This document shows positions 14,567 to 23,173 of a stretch of DNA of 64,000 bases, in pieces. Positions within the stretch are counted from its first letter, which is position 1. The number at the start of each line of letters is the position of its first letter. The stretch spans positions 62,001 to 126,000 of the forward strand of contig JAIOZF010000001.1 in assembly GCA_021740745.1 (NCBI GenBank). Reading direction: 5' to 3'. This DNA is from Crocinitomicaceae bacterium. GTDB taxonomy: Bacteria > Bacteroidota > Bacteroidia > Flavobacteriales_D > Crocinitomicaceae. A program made the translations under genes and the position numbers. The notes beneath the pieces are model-generated. The model was not told where the DNA came from. It made no database searches and saw only the letters and a list, made by a program, of their open reading frames with translations.

Positions 14567-15045
14567 GCAGTTGCGATTATTAATGCATCCCAAAAATCTT
14601 TGGTTGAAATAAAACACCCTTGAACTATCATTTGATGAATTTCACTGTTTCGCTCTTTCGTGTAGTGTTTTTCAGTTTTGAAAAATGAGAGTTGATCAGC
14701 CTGTTTCGCTAATGCTTCATGGATGTTTTCTGGTGTTGATAAATCAACAGATGTATCTTGTTTCCCTTGAATTGAAATCAACTCAATTTTCGCTTCATTG
14801 AAATGAAAAACTAGGCAAGCTTCAGGTGAGCGGTGCTCTAAATATTCAATTTTAGAATACACCTTATCTAAAACTGTATCACTAAATAATTCAACTAACT
14901 GAATGGCCTTGGATGGATTCACTTTATTCATGTGTTCCCATTCTTCGGCATGAACACCATTTACGATTAAAAAATGTTTCAAATCATCAGCTAGAAGCTT
15001 CAACTCATCATCTGTTAAGCAACGGTATTTCATTTCTGTTTTCAT
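14563..15045 (-). CDS. DUF6495 family protein
   Basis: This 160-aa protein begins MKTEMKYRCLTDDELKLL and continues with a helical, acidic N-terminal half (EEWEHMNKVNPSKAIQLVELFSD, KIEYLEHRSPE), which matches DUF6495, a family of unknown role in Flavobacteria. There is no signal peptide or membrane span. It starts 5 bp after ispD on the same strand. Confidence 0.75.
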   Translation of the reverse strand: MKTEMKYRCLTDDELKLLADDLKHFLIVNGVHAEEWEHMNKVNPSKAIQLVELFSDTVLDKVYSKIEYLEHRSPEACLVFHFNEAKIELISIQGKQDTSVDLSTPENIHEALAKQADQLSFFKTEKHYTKERNSEIHQMIVQGCFISTKDFWDALIIATA

Positions 15046-15050
15046 TCTAA

Positions 15051-15716
15051 TTAAGATCTCAGTAAAAAATCGGCAAAACGCAAATCAGTTGGAGTAGTAA
15101 TTTTAATGTTTTGCTCGTTCCCCTCAACTAAATGAATCGCATATCCTGCTTCTTCGACCAAACTGGCATCGTCTGTTATTCCTTCATGAAATGATTTTTG
15201 GTAGGCAACCAAAAGGATGTCCTTTTTGAAACATTGGGGAGTTTGCACAATTCGAAACTCACTCCGATTGACGGAATTTGATTCATTTTCTCCAACTTTT
15301 CGAAGGGATTCTTTCAGGTCTAAAACAGGTATAACTGCACCAAACTCTTGCACCCCGTTCCAACAATTCATAAGTGTCTTTTGATCAACAAAAGGTCTAA
15401 CGCCATCATGTATGGCAACGTAATCTCCTTGACAATAATTCAAGGCATTTTGAATAGAATGGTAGCGTTCCTTTCCTCCATCCACCACTTGGTGAGGGAG
15501 ATTAAATTGATGTTTGGCGCATAACGTTGCCCAATATTCTTGCCACTCAGCAGGTAAGGTTAAAATTAATTGTGCTGATGGATCAAAATCATGAAAAATG
15601 CGAAGGGTATGCATTAACATTGGCAAATTATTCAATTCTAAGAACTGTTTAGGCAAATCGCCTCCCATTCTTTTTCCTATTCCACCTGCGGTAATAATAA
15701 CTGAAAATTTGTTCAT
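15051..15716 (-). CDS. ispD: 2-C-methyl-D-erythritol 4-phosphate cytidylyltransferase
   Basis: This 221-aa protein carries the nucleotidyltransferase loop AGGIGKRMGGDLPKQF at 10-25, HDGVRPFV near 104-111 and TDDASLVE near 190-197, all hallmarks of IspD. It transfers CMP from CTP to methylerythritol phosphate, the third step of the MEP isoprenoid pathway, in the cytoplasm. The length is normal for IspD. The preceding enzyme, Dxr, is also in this window at 54.8-56.0 kb. It lies 29 bp after the YqaA gene and 5 bp before DUF6495. Confidence 0.95.
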   Translation of the reverse strand: MNKFSVIITAGGIGKRMGGDLPKQFLELNNLPMLMHTLRIFHDFDPSAQLILTLPAEWQEYWATLCAKHQFNLPHQVVDGGKERYHSIQNALNYCQGDYVAIHDGVRPFVDQKTLMNCWNGVQEFGAVIPVLDLKESLRKVGENESNSVNRSEFRIVQTPQCFKKDILLVAYQKSFHEGITDDASLVEEAGYAIHLVEGNEQNIKITTPTDLRFADFLLRS

Positions 15717-15745
15717 TGTTCAAAAATAAGCAATCCTCCAATCGT

Positions 15746-16174
15746 TTACCAAAGCCAAGGAATAATTAATGCAAAATAGCGAAGAAACTTGCCAATAATC
15801 ATTAAAACAATAACGGGGAAGAATGGTGCTTTAAAAAATCCGAGTGCCAACAACAATGGGTCGCCAATAAAGGGTAACCAAGAGATGAATGCCAACCAAC
15901 TTCCATATCGTTGAATGCGCTGTTCAAACTTAATGACGTTTTTTTCTTTAAATCCTACTCGTTTCAACCAAAGAGGATTACCAAACCAACCGATAAGATA
16001 ATTGGTAGAACCACCTAAAGAATTCCCTAGAGTAGCAATTAAAAGGCAAGTGATTGGATCAAATCCGGCCGCCAAAACAAGCAACAAAATTCCTTCGGAT
16101 GCAATCGGAAGTATCGTTGCAGATAAGAAACTAGCTAGGAATAAGCCAAAAAAGGAAATCTCAAAATAGTCCAT
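15746..16174 (-). CDS. YqaA family membrane protein (VTT/SNARE-associated type)
   Basis: This 142-aa polytopic protein has four or five hydrophobic helices and the pattern LGNSLGGSTNYLIGWFG (about 50-66), followed by RYGSWLAFISWLPFIGDPLLLALG (about 89-112). This matches the YqaA branch of the DedA/VTT family, cytoplasmic-membrane proteins linked to lipid flipping or membrane homeostasis. It is the first gene of the ispD operon. Confidence 0.85.
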   Translation of the reverse strand: MDYFEISFFGLFLASFLSATILPIASEGILLLVLAAGFDPITCLLIATLGNSLGGSTNYLIGWFGNPLWLKRVGFKEKNVIKFEQRIQRYGSWLAFISWLPFIGDPLLLALGFFKAPFFPVIVLMIIGKFLRYFALIIPWLW

Positions 16175-16179
16175 AAAAA

Positions 16180-16202
16180 AAGGGCCGACAAAGTCGACCC
16201 TT
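16180..16202 (-). terminator. Terminator of the T9SS-secreted protein gene
   Basis: A 10-bp stem with one mismatch (AAGGGCCGAC/GTCGACCCTT) and a 3-nt loop is followed on the minus strand by a T7 run. It lies 21 bp past the stop at 16224. Confidence 0.8.
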
Positions 16203-16223
16203 CAAAAGTATACAATGAAATGA

Positions 16224-18056
16224 TTATTTCTTGATAAACTTCTTGGTTACTACTGTTTCGTTCGTTGAAACTGTTACGTAATAAACACCCTGAGTGAATG
16301 ACGCAGCATCAAAAGATACAGTGTGACCACCAGCAACTTGTGTTCCGTTGTTAGCTGTATAAACCACTTTCCCTGCGATATCAACTACTTCAATTGTTAC
16401 ATCAGTTGCGTTAGCAAGATTGTAATTGATAGAAGTAAGACCTGTTGTTGGGTTAGGGAATACATTGCTAATTGATACAGCAGCAGCATTTTCGTTGATG
16501 TCAGCTGTTGGTTGAATGTTCAAACGAACCATTACTGCATTTGGAGACGCTAAGAAGAAACCAGTTCCATCAGCAGCAAATCCTTGTACAATGCCTTCTT
16601 CAACTGGCTGAGCAGTTCTGAAGCGCACATCAGCAGTCGCGCCACCAGTATGACATGCAACAACTAATAATAAATCTCCAGCAGTAACATTGATAATGTT
16701 CTCCATAGGAAGTTTAATACTCGTTCCGTTTGTTTGCGTAGTAATTGCGAAATAAGGAGTTGTTCCTAAATATTCCCAATCAGTTCCGTTATCTCTCCAA
16801 ACTTCACCAAAAATTTCTTGACCAACGTTTGATGCTGTTGTAGTAACACCAATGTACATTGAATCAATTTTGTCATCTGCCATAACTTCCATCACGTTAC
16901 CAATTTTCAAGGCTTGATTAGCTTGAGAAGAAAGGTTACTTATAAAACTAGAAGGAACATTGTTATCTACTGCATAAAGAGAACGCGTAATTGCAATTGC
17001 ATCAGTAGAAGCATTATCTGCTGGAGTAGCATCTGTTTGTGTTTGACTAAAAGTATAAGTCAAGGCATAGTTTGTTGGAACTGTAGCTGGAGGAGTCCAC
17101 AAAGCAGTAACTAGAGAATCAGTTGCACCTGCTGCAAGTGTTGCTGTTGGAGAAGCAACTGTACCACCGCTATTATTTGCTGCAACTGTCAACATAACAT
17201 TTGTTTGTGCAGTTCCACCATCGTTACGAACTTCACCAGAGAAAGTGATTGGCGAAATTTGGTTAACTGGAATTGAATAGTATGGAATTTCATTAACCCC
17301 TGAAACCATTACTCTGTTCAAAGATGTGATATCATTATCATTTGCTTCAATTAATGATACGTCATCTATTTGCCAGTGGTAGTGAGTTGTACCAGCAGCA
17401 CCATCCCATGTGAAACGAAATTGGAAGTTACTTAAGTTAGTTGCTGTTGCAAGGAATGTAGTTAAATTAACTTTTGCCTTCGTTGTTGCAGAAGTAGCAT
17501 TCACTACAACTCCTGGTACAGTTACATCGAACTCTGTAGAAGTTACGAAACCATCCGTTGAAACCTCAACCTTGGGATAAAATGTATTATCACAACAAGT
17601 TCTATAACGGTGTTCAAATGATAACAAAGCATTCGTAATACCTGTCATATCAACTACAGGAGAAACTAAACTCGCTACATAACTTGTGTAAGGTCCAGCG
17701 CCAGGGTTGTTTAAATCTGCATCAAACATGGCAAAACCATTTGCTTGTGTTGTAGATTGAATCTTTTCTGTAGCTTGAGAGTATTGTCCATTTGGACCAT
17801 TCAAATCAACTGCCCAAACGGAACCGTTAGCACCTGCAGTAGTCCATGCGCCAATACCAGCAGCGAAATTATCTGAAAATAAAACATCACCAGGAGCTTT
17901 TGTGAAAGCATGTACGGGAGCTTTTTCAATTGAATTTTCACTTTGAGATAATATTTGCTGAGCCTCTTGGCGCTGAGCATTGCGAATCAAGGTTTGTTGA
18001 CCGAATGCTAATGATCCGATAGAAACCGCTGAAACTAATAAGTAAACTTTTTTCAT
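16224..18056 (-). CDS. T9SS-secreted choice-of-anchor J protein
   Basis: This 610-aa protein has a signal peptide (MKKVYLLVSAVSIGSLAFGQ). A choice-of-anchor J (MAM-like jelly-roll) domain lies at about 58-235 (FSDNFAAGIGAWTTAG, LLSFEHRYRTCC, HWQIDDVSLIE). A CARDB-like segment follows at about 260-355. A C-terminal type A sorting domain (VFPNPTTGLTSINY to TKKFIKK) directs export by the type IX secretion system. It is probably a cell-surface or secreted structural or adhesive protein. It is a monocistronic unit with its own terminator. The exact ligand cannot be read from sequence. Confidence 0.9.
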   Translation of the reverse strand: MKKVYLLVSAVSIGSLAFGQQTLIRNAQRQEAQQILSQSENSIEKAPVHAFTKAPGDVLFSDNFAAGIGAWTTAGANGSVWAVDLNGPNGQYSQATEKIQSTTQANGFAMFDADLNNPGAGPYTSYVASLVSPVVDMTGITNALLSFEHRYRTCCDNTFYPKVEVSTDGFVTSTEFDVTVPGVVVNATSATTKAKVNLTTFLATATNLSNFQFRFTWDGAAGTTHYHWQIDDVSLIEANDNDITSLNRVMVSGVNEIPYYSIPVNQISPITFSGEVRNDGGTAQTNVMLTVAANNSGGTVASPTATLAAGATDSLVTALWTPPATVPTNYALTYTFSQTQTDATPADNASTDAIAITRSLYAVDNNVPSSFISNLSSQANQALKIGNVMEVMADDKIDSMYIGVTTTASNVGQEIFGEVWRDNGTDWEYLGTTPYFAITTQTNGTSIKLPMENIINVTAGDLLLVVACHTGGATADVRFRTAQPVEEGIVQGFAADGTGFFLASPNAVMVRLNIQPTADINENAAAVSISNVFPNPTTGLTSINYNLANATDVTIEVVDIAGKVVYTANNGTQVAGGHTVSFDAASFTQGVYYVTVSTNETVVTKKFIKK

Positions 18057-18131
18057 GTTTTGATATTATTAGGAATGTAACAAATATAAGGTATTAGAAT
18101 TTAAATATACAAACAGCTAAAAAATTAACGA

Positions 18132-18905
18132 TTATTGGTCCTTTAGGAAAGGTAACTGTTGACGAATCTCTGTAAGTTTATCATACTTTAATTCAAGTAC
18201 TAAAACTTCCTCTTGATTCGGGCAGCATTCTGTTTTTTCACCAAGTGGATCTATCAACATGCTATCGCCACTATACGTTAATCCTTTGCCATCTTTTCCT
18301 ACTCTATTCAAGCCTATTGTATAACATTGATTTTCAATTGCGCGCCCAGTCAACAAGGCTTTCCAATGGGAAGATCGTTTCTCTGGCCAATTAGCAACAT
18401 ACAATAGAACGTCATAAATTGGTGAACCGTTGGGAGCAATTCGATTTCTTGCCATTTCTGGAAAACGCAAGTCATAACAAATTTGTAAATTAAATTTCCA
18501 ACCTTCAAAATCAACAATGACAGCTTTATCTCCGGGAGTGAAAAAATTGTCTTCTCCAGCGAGTCCAAATAATTTACGCTTGTTATATGTAATTACTTCA
18601 CCACTTGGTTTTACAAATACGCCTCGATTATAAAATGAACCATTTTCCTCCATAATCATGGAAGTATAAATTGCGGCTGATTTTTTCCGTGAAATCAATT
18701 TCAACCAATTCAATGATTCAGAATCACTTTCACTTTCAGCCAAAACCTCCACGTTCATTGAAAATGCGGTTTGGAACATTTCAGGCAATAGAATTAAATC
18801 AACCGGTTCTATGGAAGTGATTAAATCATCAAAATGAGCAAGATTCTTCGCTTTATCCTCCCAAGTTTGATTCGCTTGAACCAAGGCAACTTTTAAATTT
18901 CGCAT
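18132..18905 (-). CDS. Nitrilase-family omega-amidase (YafV-like)
   Basis: The start is taken at the ATG 18905 (MRNLKVALVQ), giving 257 aa; a longer frame from 18953 is just overlap with the upstream gene. The carbon-nitrogen hydrolase triad is intact: E42 (LPEMF), K109 (YNKRKLF) and C143 (QICYDLRFPE). The sequence is closest to YafV-type omega-amidases, which hydrolyse alpha-ketoglutaramate or alpha-ketosuccinamate. It overlaps the end of the transaminase gene by 13 nt, so the pair likely forms the glutamine (or methionine) transaminase/omega-amidase route of methionine salvage. Confidence 0.9.
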   Translation of the reverse strand: MRNLKVALVQANQTWEDKAKNLAHFDDLITSIEPVDLILLPEMFQTAFSMNVEVLAESESDSESLNWLKLISRKKSAAIYTSMIMEENGSFYNRGVFVKPSGEVITYNKRKLFGLAGEDNFFTPGDKAVIVDFEGWKFNLQICYDLRFPEMARNRIAPNGSPIYDVLLYVANWPEKRSSHWKALLTGRAIENQCYTIGLNRVGKDGKGLTYSGDSMLIDPLGEKTECCPNQEEVLVLELKYDKLTEIRQQLPFLKDQ

Positions 18906-20020
18906 AATCTCTTCGCAGCATTGGTTAATGTTTCTGTGTCCTTCGCAAAACAAAAACGAATTAATTTTTGATCTTTCCCTGAAGCGTTAAAAACGGACAT
19001 CGGTATCGATGCTACACCATGCTCAATAACCAATCGCTTGGTAAATTCAACATCTGATTCATCCGAAATGTGTGCGTATGAGGCAACTTGAAAATAAGAG
19101 CCTTCAGAAGGAAGCAATTCAAATCGACTTGTTGAAATTAATCTTCTAAACAAATCTCTCTTGTCTTGATAAAAAGCACCCAATTGTGCGACATCTACTT
19201 TGTCTAAATATTGGCTCAAAGCAACTTGTGCAACGCTGTTCACACAAAAAACTAAAAACTGATGCACTTTCTTAATTTCAATCATTAAGGCAATCGGGGC
19301 AACGATGTATCCAACTTTCCAACCTGTAATGTGAAATGTCTTACCGAAAGAAGAAACAATAATACTGCGTGAACGAATTTTTTCACGCGTATTCACAGAA
19401 ATATGTTTCAATTCAAAGGTAATGTATTCATAAACCTCATCTGAAAGGACTAATAATTGGGGATATTTATCGAGTAAAATTTCTAGCTGCAGGAAATCAT
19501 TTTCTGTCCAAATTCGACCAGAAGGATTGTGAGGATTATTGATAATAATCATGCGTGTTCTTTCATTCACAGCATCATTGATTCGCTGCCAATCGGGCAT
19601 AAATGAACCATCCAATTGAATGCGAACTGGCTTAGCTCCTGTTAAAATAATTGGCGGTTCATAACAATCATAACTTGGATCAAGGATAACAACTTCTTCG
19701 TTTGTGTTAACCATTGCTTGAATGATCGCGAAAATCGCTTGGGTTGCTCCAGCTGTTATTAGAACTTCATCACTTGGATGTATAATTCGGTGATATTGTC
19801 GATTTACTAACTCAGCAATTTTTATTTGTAAGGGAGGATAACCGCCCATTGGAGCATATTGATGAACATTATCTGAAGCAATATTTTTTAAGATATCAGT
19901 TAATTGCGTATCAACTGGAAAATTTGGAAATCCTTGAGATAAATTAATGGCACCGTGTTCATTTGCCAATTGTGACATTATAGTAAAAATGGTCGTTCCA
20001 ATATGCGGTAATTTCGACAT
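18893..20020 (-). CDS. Methionine aminotransferase (YbdL-like)
   Basis: This 375-aa class I/II PLP aminotransferase has NLSQGFPNFPVD near 26-37, NNPHNPSGR near 160-168, SDEVYEY, and the PLP lysine in SFGKTFHITGWKVGY. The N-terminal SQGFPN signature and the neighbouring omega-amidase match YbdL-type methionine/glutamine transaminases rather than aspartate transaminase. It would convert ketomethiobutyrate to methionine using glutamine. It is the first gene of a two-gene unit. Confidence 0.9.
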   Translation of the reverse strand: MSKLPHIGTTIFTIMSQLANEHGAINLSQGFPNFPVDTQLTDILKNIASDNVHQYAPMGGYPPLQIKIAELVNRQYHRIIHPSDEVLITAGATQAIFAIIQAMVNTNEEVVILDPSYDCYEPPIILTGAKPVRIQLDGSFMPDWQRINDAVNERTRMIIINNPHNPSGRIWTENDFLQLEILLDKYPQLLVLSDEVYEYITFELKHISVNTREKIRSRSIIVSSFGKTFHITGWKVGYIVAPIALMIEIKKVHQFLVFCVNSVAQVALSQYLDKVDVAQLGAFYQDKRDLFRRLISTSRFELLPSEGSYFQVASYAHISDESDVEFTKRLVIEHGVASIPMSVFNASGKDQKLIRFCFAKDTETLTNAAKRLCEI

Positions 20021-20142
20021 TTCTTAGTTTTTTGTAAAAATAAAGCAAACAATTCACTTTGATTCTGTCAGTGTTAAAATTTCCTTAAAATGTTTAAGTT
20101 TGCTGATAATTCATTAATATTGGAATACTTAATTCGAAAAAA

Positions 20143-20580
20143 ATGAAAAAATTAAATCTAGTTATTGCTGTATTTTGTACCATGTTTACCTTATCAGTTT
20201 CAGCTCAAGTAAAGAAACAAGTAACAATGGAAGAGGTAAATGGTGAGAAAACACTTACTATTCGCACAAATGAAAATGGAACTGAAAAAGTGGAAGTATT
20301 AAAAGGTGAAGCCGCTGACAAGAAAATGGCTGAACTTAACACAGCAGCTTCTTCAAATAAGATGACAGAACAAATAATTGTTGAAGAACACAATGATCAA
20401 AAAGTAGTTAAAGTAATTAGAAACAACAATGGTGTTGAAACTATTGAGGAGTTTAAAGGTGAAGCTGCTGAGAAAAAATTAATAGAAATTGAAAAAGCAA
20501 ATACGGCTCCTTCACGCTCTAAACCGCAAAAAATTGAAAGTAAAGGTTCTATCAAACGTATTGAACCTGTAAGAAATTAA
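20143..20580 (+). CDS. Exported protein with two imperfect repeats
   Basis: This 145-aa protein has a signal peptide (MKKLNLVIAVFCTMFTLSVSAQ) and two homologous segments of about 45 residues. Each has beta-type sequence then FKGEAAEKKL-like ends (VEVLKGEAADKKMAEL near 50-65, IEEFKGEAAEKKLIEI near 102-117). It is charged throughout with no cysteine. Periplasmic or secreted location is expected. The family was not recognised. A strong terminator follows. Confidence 0.75.
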   Translation: MKKLNLVIAVFCTMFTLSVSAQVKKQVTMEEVNGEKTLTIRTNENGTEKVEVLKGEAADKKMAELNTAASSNKMTEQIIVEEHNDQKVVKVIRNNNGVETIEEFKGEAAEKKLIEIEKANTAPSRSKPQKIESKGSIKRIEPVRN

Positions 20581-20599
20581 TTCGATGATCGAATAAACG

Positions 20600-20631
20600 A
20601 AAAAGCCGCTCAATTTTGAGCGGCTTTTTTT
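20600..20631 (+). terminator. Intrinsic terminator
   Basis: AAAAGCCGCTC pairs with GAGCGGCTTTT, followed by T residues, 20 bp after the repeat-protein stop. With its flanking A and T runs it could work in both directions. Confidence 0.85.
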
Positions 20632-20644
20632 ATACCTTCGTTTT

Positions 20645-20902
20645 ATGAAAATATATATCCTTACTCTTTTTGTTATCGCTGCTCTTTCCTCTTGTAGTTC
20701 AACAGATCAGCAGTTCTGTGAATGTCTCGCTGTTGGAGATGAATTGAATAATTACTCCGCTGAACTATTGAAAGGTGAAGTGACAAAAGAACAAGCTGAA
20801 GCATTAAAAATAATCAAAGCCAAAAAGAAAAAAGCATGCGCCTCTTATGAAAACATGAGTGGACCAGAAATGCTAAAGAAAAAAAGTGAATGTGCTGAAT
20901 GA
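20645..20902 (+). CDS. Small lipoprotein
   Basis: This 85-aa protein has a lipoprotein signal (MKIYILTLFVIAALSSC) with the lipobox Cys at 17, followed by a short charged helical domain with three more cysteines (QFCECL, KACASYE, SECAE). Membrane attachment by a lipid anchor is expected. Function unknown. It begins 14 bp past a terminator, so a separate promoter is likely. Confidence 0.75.
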   Translation: MKIYILTLFVIAALSSCSSTDQQFCECLAVGDELNNYSAELLKGEVTKEQAEALKIIKAKKKKACASYENMSGPEMLKKKSECAE

Positions 20903-20935
20903 AGAAAATTTCAACTCTTTGAATCTTCGGATTCA

Positions 20936-22261
20936 TTAATTCACATTCAAGGCTAAAGCATAAATCACATCCATAGCTTCACAAAAAATCGCAGCTGATT
21001 CAGCCAAAATTTCTGTTGTGTGGGCTTGAGAAACAAAACCTACTTCATATCCGCTTGGCCCTAAATAAACACCTCTGTTTAACAGCTCACGGTGGATGTT
21101 TTTAAAGCCAGTCATGTCAGGATTAATTTCCTCTGCTTGGTGAATACGTTTTTTCCCGTCGAATGACAACCAGAAAATTGAACCAATCGTCACCAACTCA
21201 AAATTGTAACCCTTCGCTTTTGCATGTGTATTAATCGTGTCCACAAATACTTTTGTTCGTACTTCTTGATCTTCGTAAAAACCTGGCTTGGAACACTCAG
21301 TCAATTGAGCAATTCCTGCTGCCATCGCAACAGGATTTCCAGATAAGGTTCCCGCTTGATAAACAGGTCCGTCTGGAGAAACACAGGCCATGATTTCTTT
21401 GCTTGCTCCGTATGCACCAACTGGTAAACCACCTCCGATAATTTTTCCATACGTAACCAAGTCTGGCGCAATTCCATAGTATTCCGCAGCACCCGAGAAT
21501 GCTACTCTAAAACCAGAAATTACCTCATCAAAAAACAATAGAATTCCGTTTTCTGTGCACAATTCACGCAAGGCCAATAGGAACGTTTTTTCTTGCAATA
21601 ACAAGCCATTATTGGCTGGAATCGGCTCAATCACCGCACATGCAATTTCATCTTTGTGTTCTGAAATGCACTTTTTCAATGCTTCAATATCGTTCAAAGG
21701 TAAAACAAGAGTGTCTTTCGCAACATTTGCTGGCACACCTGCACTAGATGATTCACCAAACGTGATTAATCCACTTCCTGCTTTTACCAAAAGTGCATCT
21801 GAGTGACCATGGTAACAACCTTCAAACTTGATGATTTTATCTTTTCCCGTAAATCCTCTTGCCAAACGCAAGGCTGACATTACGGCCTCCGTACCTGAAC
21901 TTGTGAAACGAATTTTATCTATATAAGGATTGCGACTCAAAATCAATTCAGCTAATTCATTTTCCAACCGCGTTGGCGCGCCGAAACTAGCACCGTTTTG
22001 CAAAGCACCAACTATTTTTGAGTAAACAGCTGGGTGATTATGTCCCAAAATTAGCGGTCCCCAACTGCAGCAGAAATCAATAAATTCGTTATCATCTTCA
22101 TCCCAAATGCGACATCCATCTCCTTTTTTAAGGAATAATGGAGTCCCTTCTACCGATTTAAACGCACGTACGGGTGAATTCACACCACCAGGAAAATAAG
22201 TCTTTGAAATTTCAAATAATTCGGCTGAAGTTGAACGTTTAACCGTGTGTTTTGCTGACAT
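20936..22261 (-). CDS. hemL: Glutamate-1-semialdehyde 2,1-aminomutase
   Basis: This 441-aa class III PLP enzyme has FPGGVNSPVRAFKSVEGTP near 23-41, SWGPLILGHNHP, FTSSGTEAVMSALRLAR, HGHSDALLVKAGSG and the PLP lysine in TYGKIIGGGLPVGAYG. This is HemL, which converts glutamate-1-semialdehyde to 5-aminolevulinate, the tetrapyrrole precursor of the C5 pathway. The length and all motifs are normal. No other hem gene is adjacent. Confidence 0.95.
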   Translation of the reverse strand: MSAKHTVKRSTSAELFEISKTYFPGGVNSPVRAFKSVEGTPLFLKKGDGCRIWDEDDNEFIDFCCSWGPLILGHNHPAVYSKIVGALQNGASFGAPTRLENELAELILSRNPYIDKIRFTSSGTEAVMSALRLARGFTGKDKIIKFEGCYHGHSDALLVKAGSGLITFGESSSAGVPANVAKDTLVLPLNDIEALKKCISEHKDEIACAVIEPIPANNGLLLQEKTFLLALRELCTENGILLFFDEVISGFRVAFSGAAEYYGIAPDLVTYGKIIGGGLPVGAYGASKEIMACVSPDGPVYQAGTLSGNPVAMAAGIAQLTECSKPGFYEDQEVRTKVFVDTINTHAKAKGYNFELVTIGSIFWLSFDGKKRIHQAEEINPDMTGFKNIHRELLNRGVYLGPSGYEVGFVSQAHTTEILAESAAIFCEAMDVIYALALNVN

Positions 22262-22402
22262 CTTGCTTTATTTTGACTGTAAAATTATAACTTATCTATC
22301 GAGAACAATTAGAAATACGCTTTTCATTTTCAATTAATAAAAATTAAACAATCCAAAGCATAAAAATGTTGAAGGAAATTTCAAACCTAAAACAGCAAAA
22401 AA

Positions 22403-22951
22403 TCATTGAAAAATTTCATCAAAAGCTAGACCAAATTCCGGTGCAGTTAAGTCGGCAAAATGCCATCCTGTCTCGCAGTTTGAGCTAATATTAATTATTG
22501 TTGTTTGACGTTTTTTGATAAGCCCGAAGCATAAGGTTGGTTTTTTGTAAAATTCTATTTCAACTCTACATTTTAAATCAACGAAATTCATTTTATTCCC
22601 AAGACGCTCTTTCAATTTTGCTTTATTCAGCATCAAACAAAGATTTTCAATTGTTTTTCTATCCACAATAGTGTAATCCTCTGCAAATGTAGTGTCTGGG
22701 GTAGTCGGAACTACTGAGGGTTTAAAATGAATCGATTTTACTTCTGAACCTTTAATGCTTTTAACTTCAAGAACTCTTGATTTAATTGCTTTATTGCTCA
22801 ACGGTCCTATGGTGGTAATATAAATAAGCAATAGCCCTACTACAATTGGTATGTATGGAAATAATTGTTTCCAAGCATATGCTCGAGAAAAAAACAAGCC
22901 GAAAAGAAGAAAAAAAACTCCAAGAATCAGCATCAAAAGTTCTTTATTCAT
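22403..22951 (-). CDS. Unrecognised two-span membrane protein
   Basis: From the ATG at 22951 (a TTG nine bases upstream is also in frame) this is 182 aa. Two transmembrane helices lie at about 5-25 and 31-50 (LLMLILGVFFLLFGLFF, LFPYIPIVVGLLLIYITTI), followed by a soluble domain of about 125 residues with mixed alpha/beta pattern and no recognisable motif. It appears to be a single gene. Confidence 0.6.
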   Translation of the reverse strand: MNKELLMLILGVFFLLFGLFFSRAYAWKQLFPYIPIVVGLLLIYITTIGPLSNKAIKSRVLEVKSIKGSEVKSIHFKPSVVPTTPDTTFAEDYTIVDRKTIENLCLMLNKAKLKERLGNKMNFVDLKCRVEIEFYKKPTLCFGLIKKRQTTIINISSNCETGWHFADLTAPEFGLAFDEIFQ

Positions 22952-23147
22952 TTTGCTCAAGTATTAAAATGAAAAATTTAATTTTTGTAAAACTACAATA
23001 TTCCTTGCTGATTTTACATCTTGCAGTTGCGCAAATCTTCAACTATTTCAATATAATATGGCACGAACATTTTTAAGACATTTTGTAGGTAAAAAAATTT
23101 TAAATCGACTCTTTCATTCCTTTGCTTTTACACTCCCGATCTTTCAT

Positions 23148-23155
23148 TATCTTTG
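23148..23155 (+). promoter_or_regulatory. Promoter -7 element of the kynurenine operon
   Basis: TATCTTTG matches TAnnTTTG and lies 18 bp ahead of the kynU start. A TTTG at 23121-23124 could be the -33 element, although the spacing of 23 bp is longer than usual. Confidence 0.45.
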
Positions 23156-23173
23156 AAGTGAAATCGAGAGACA

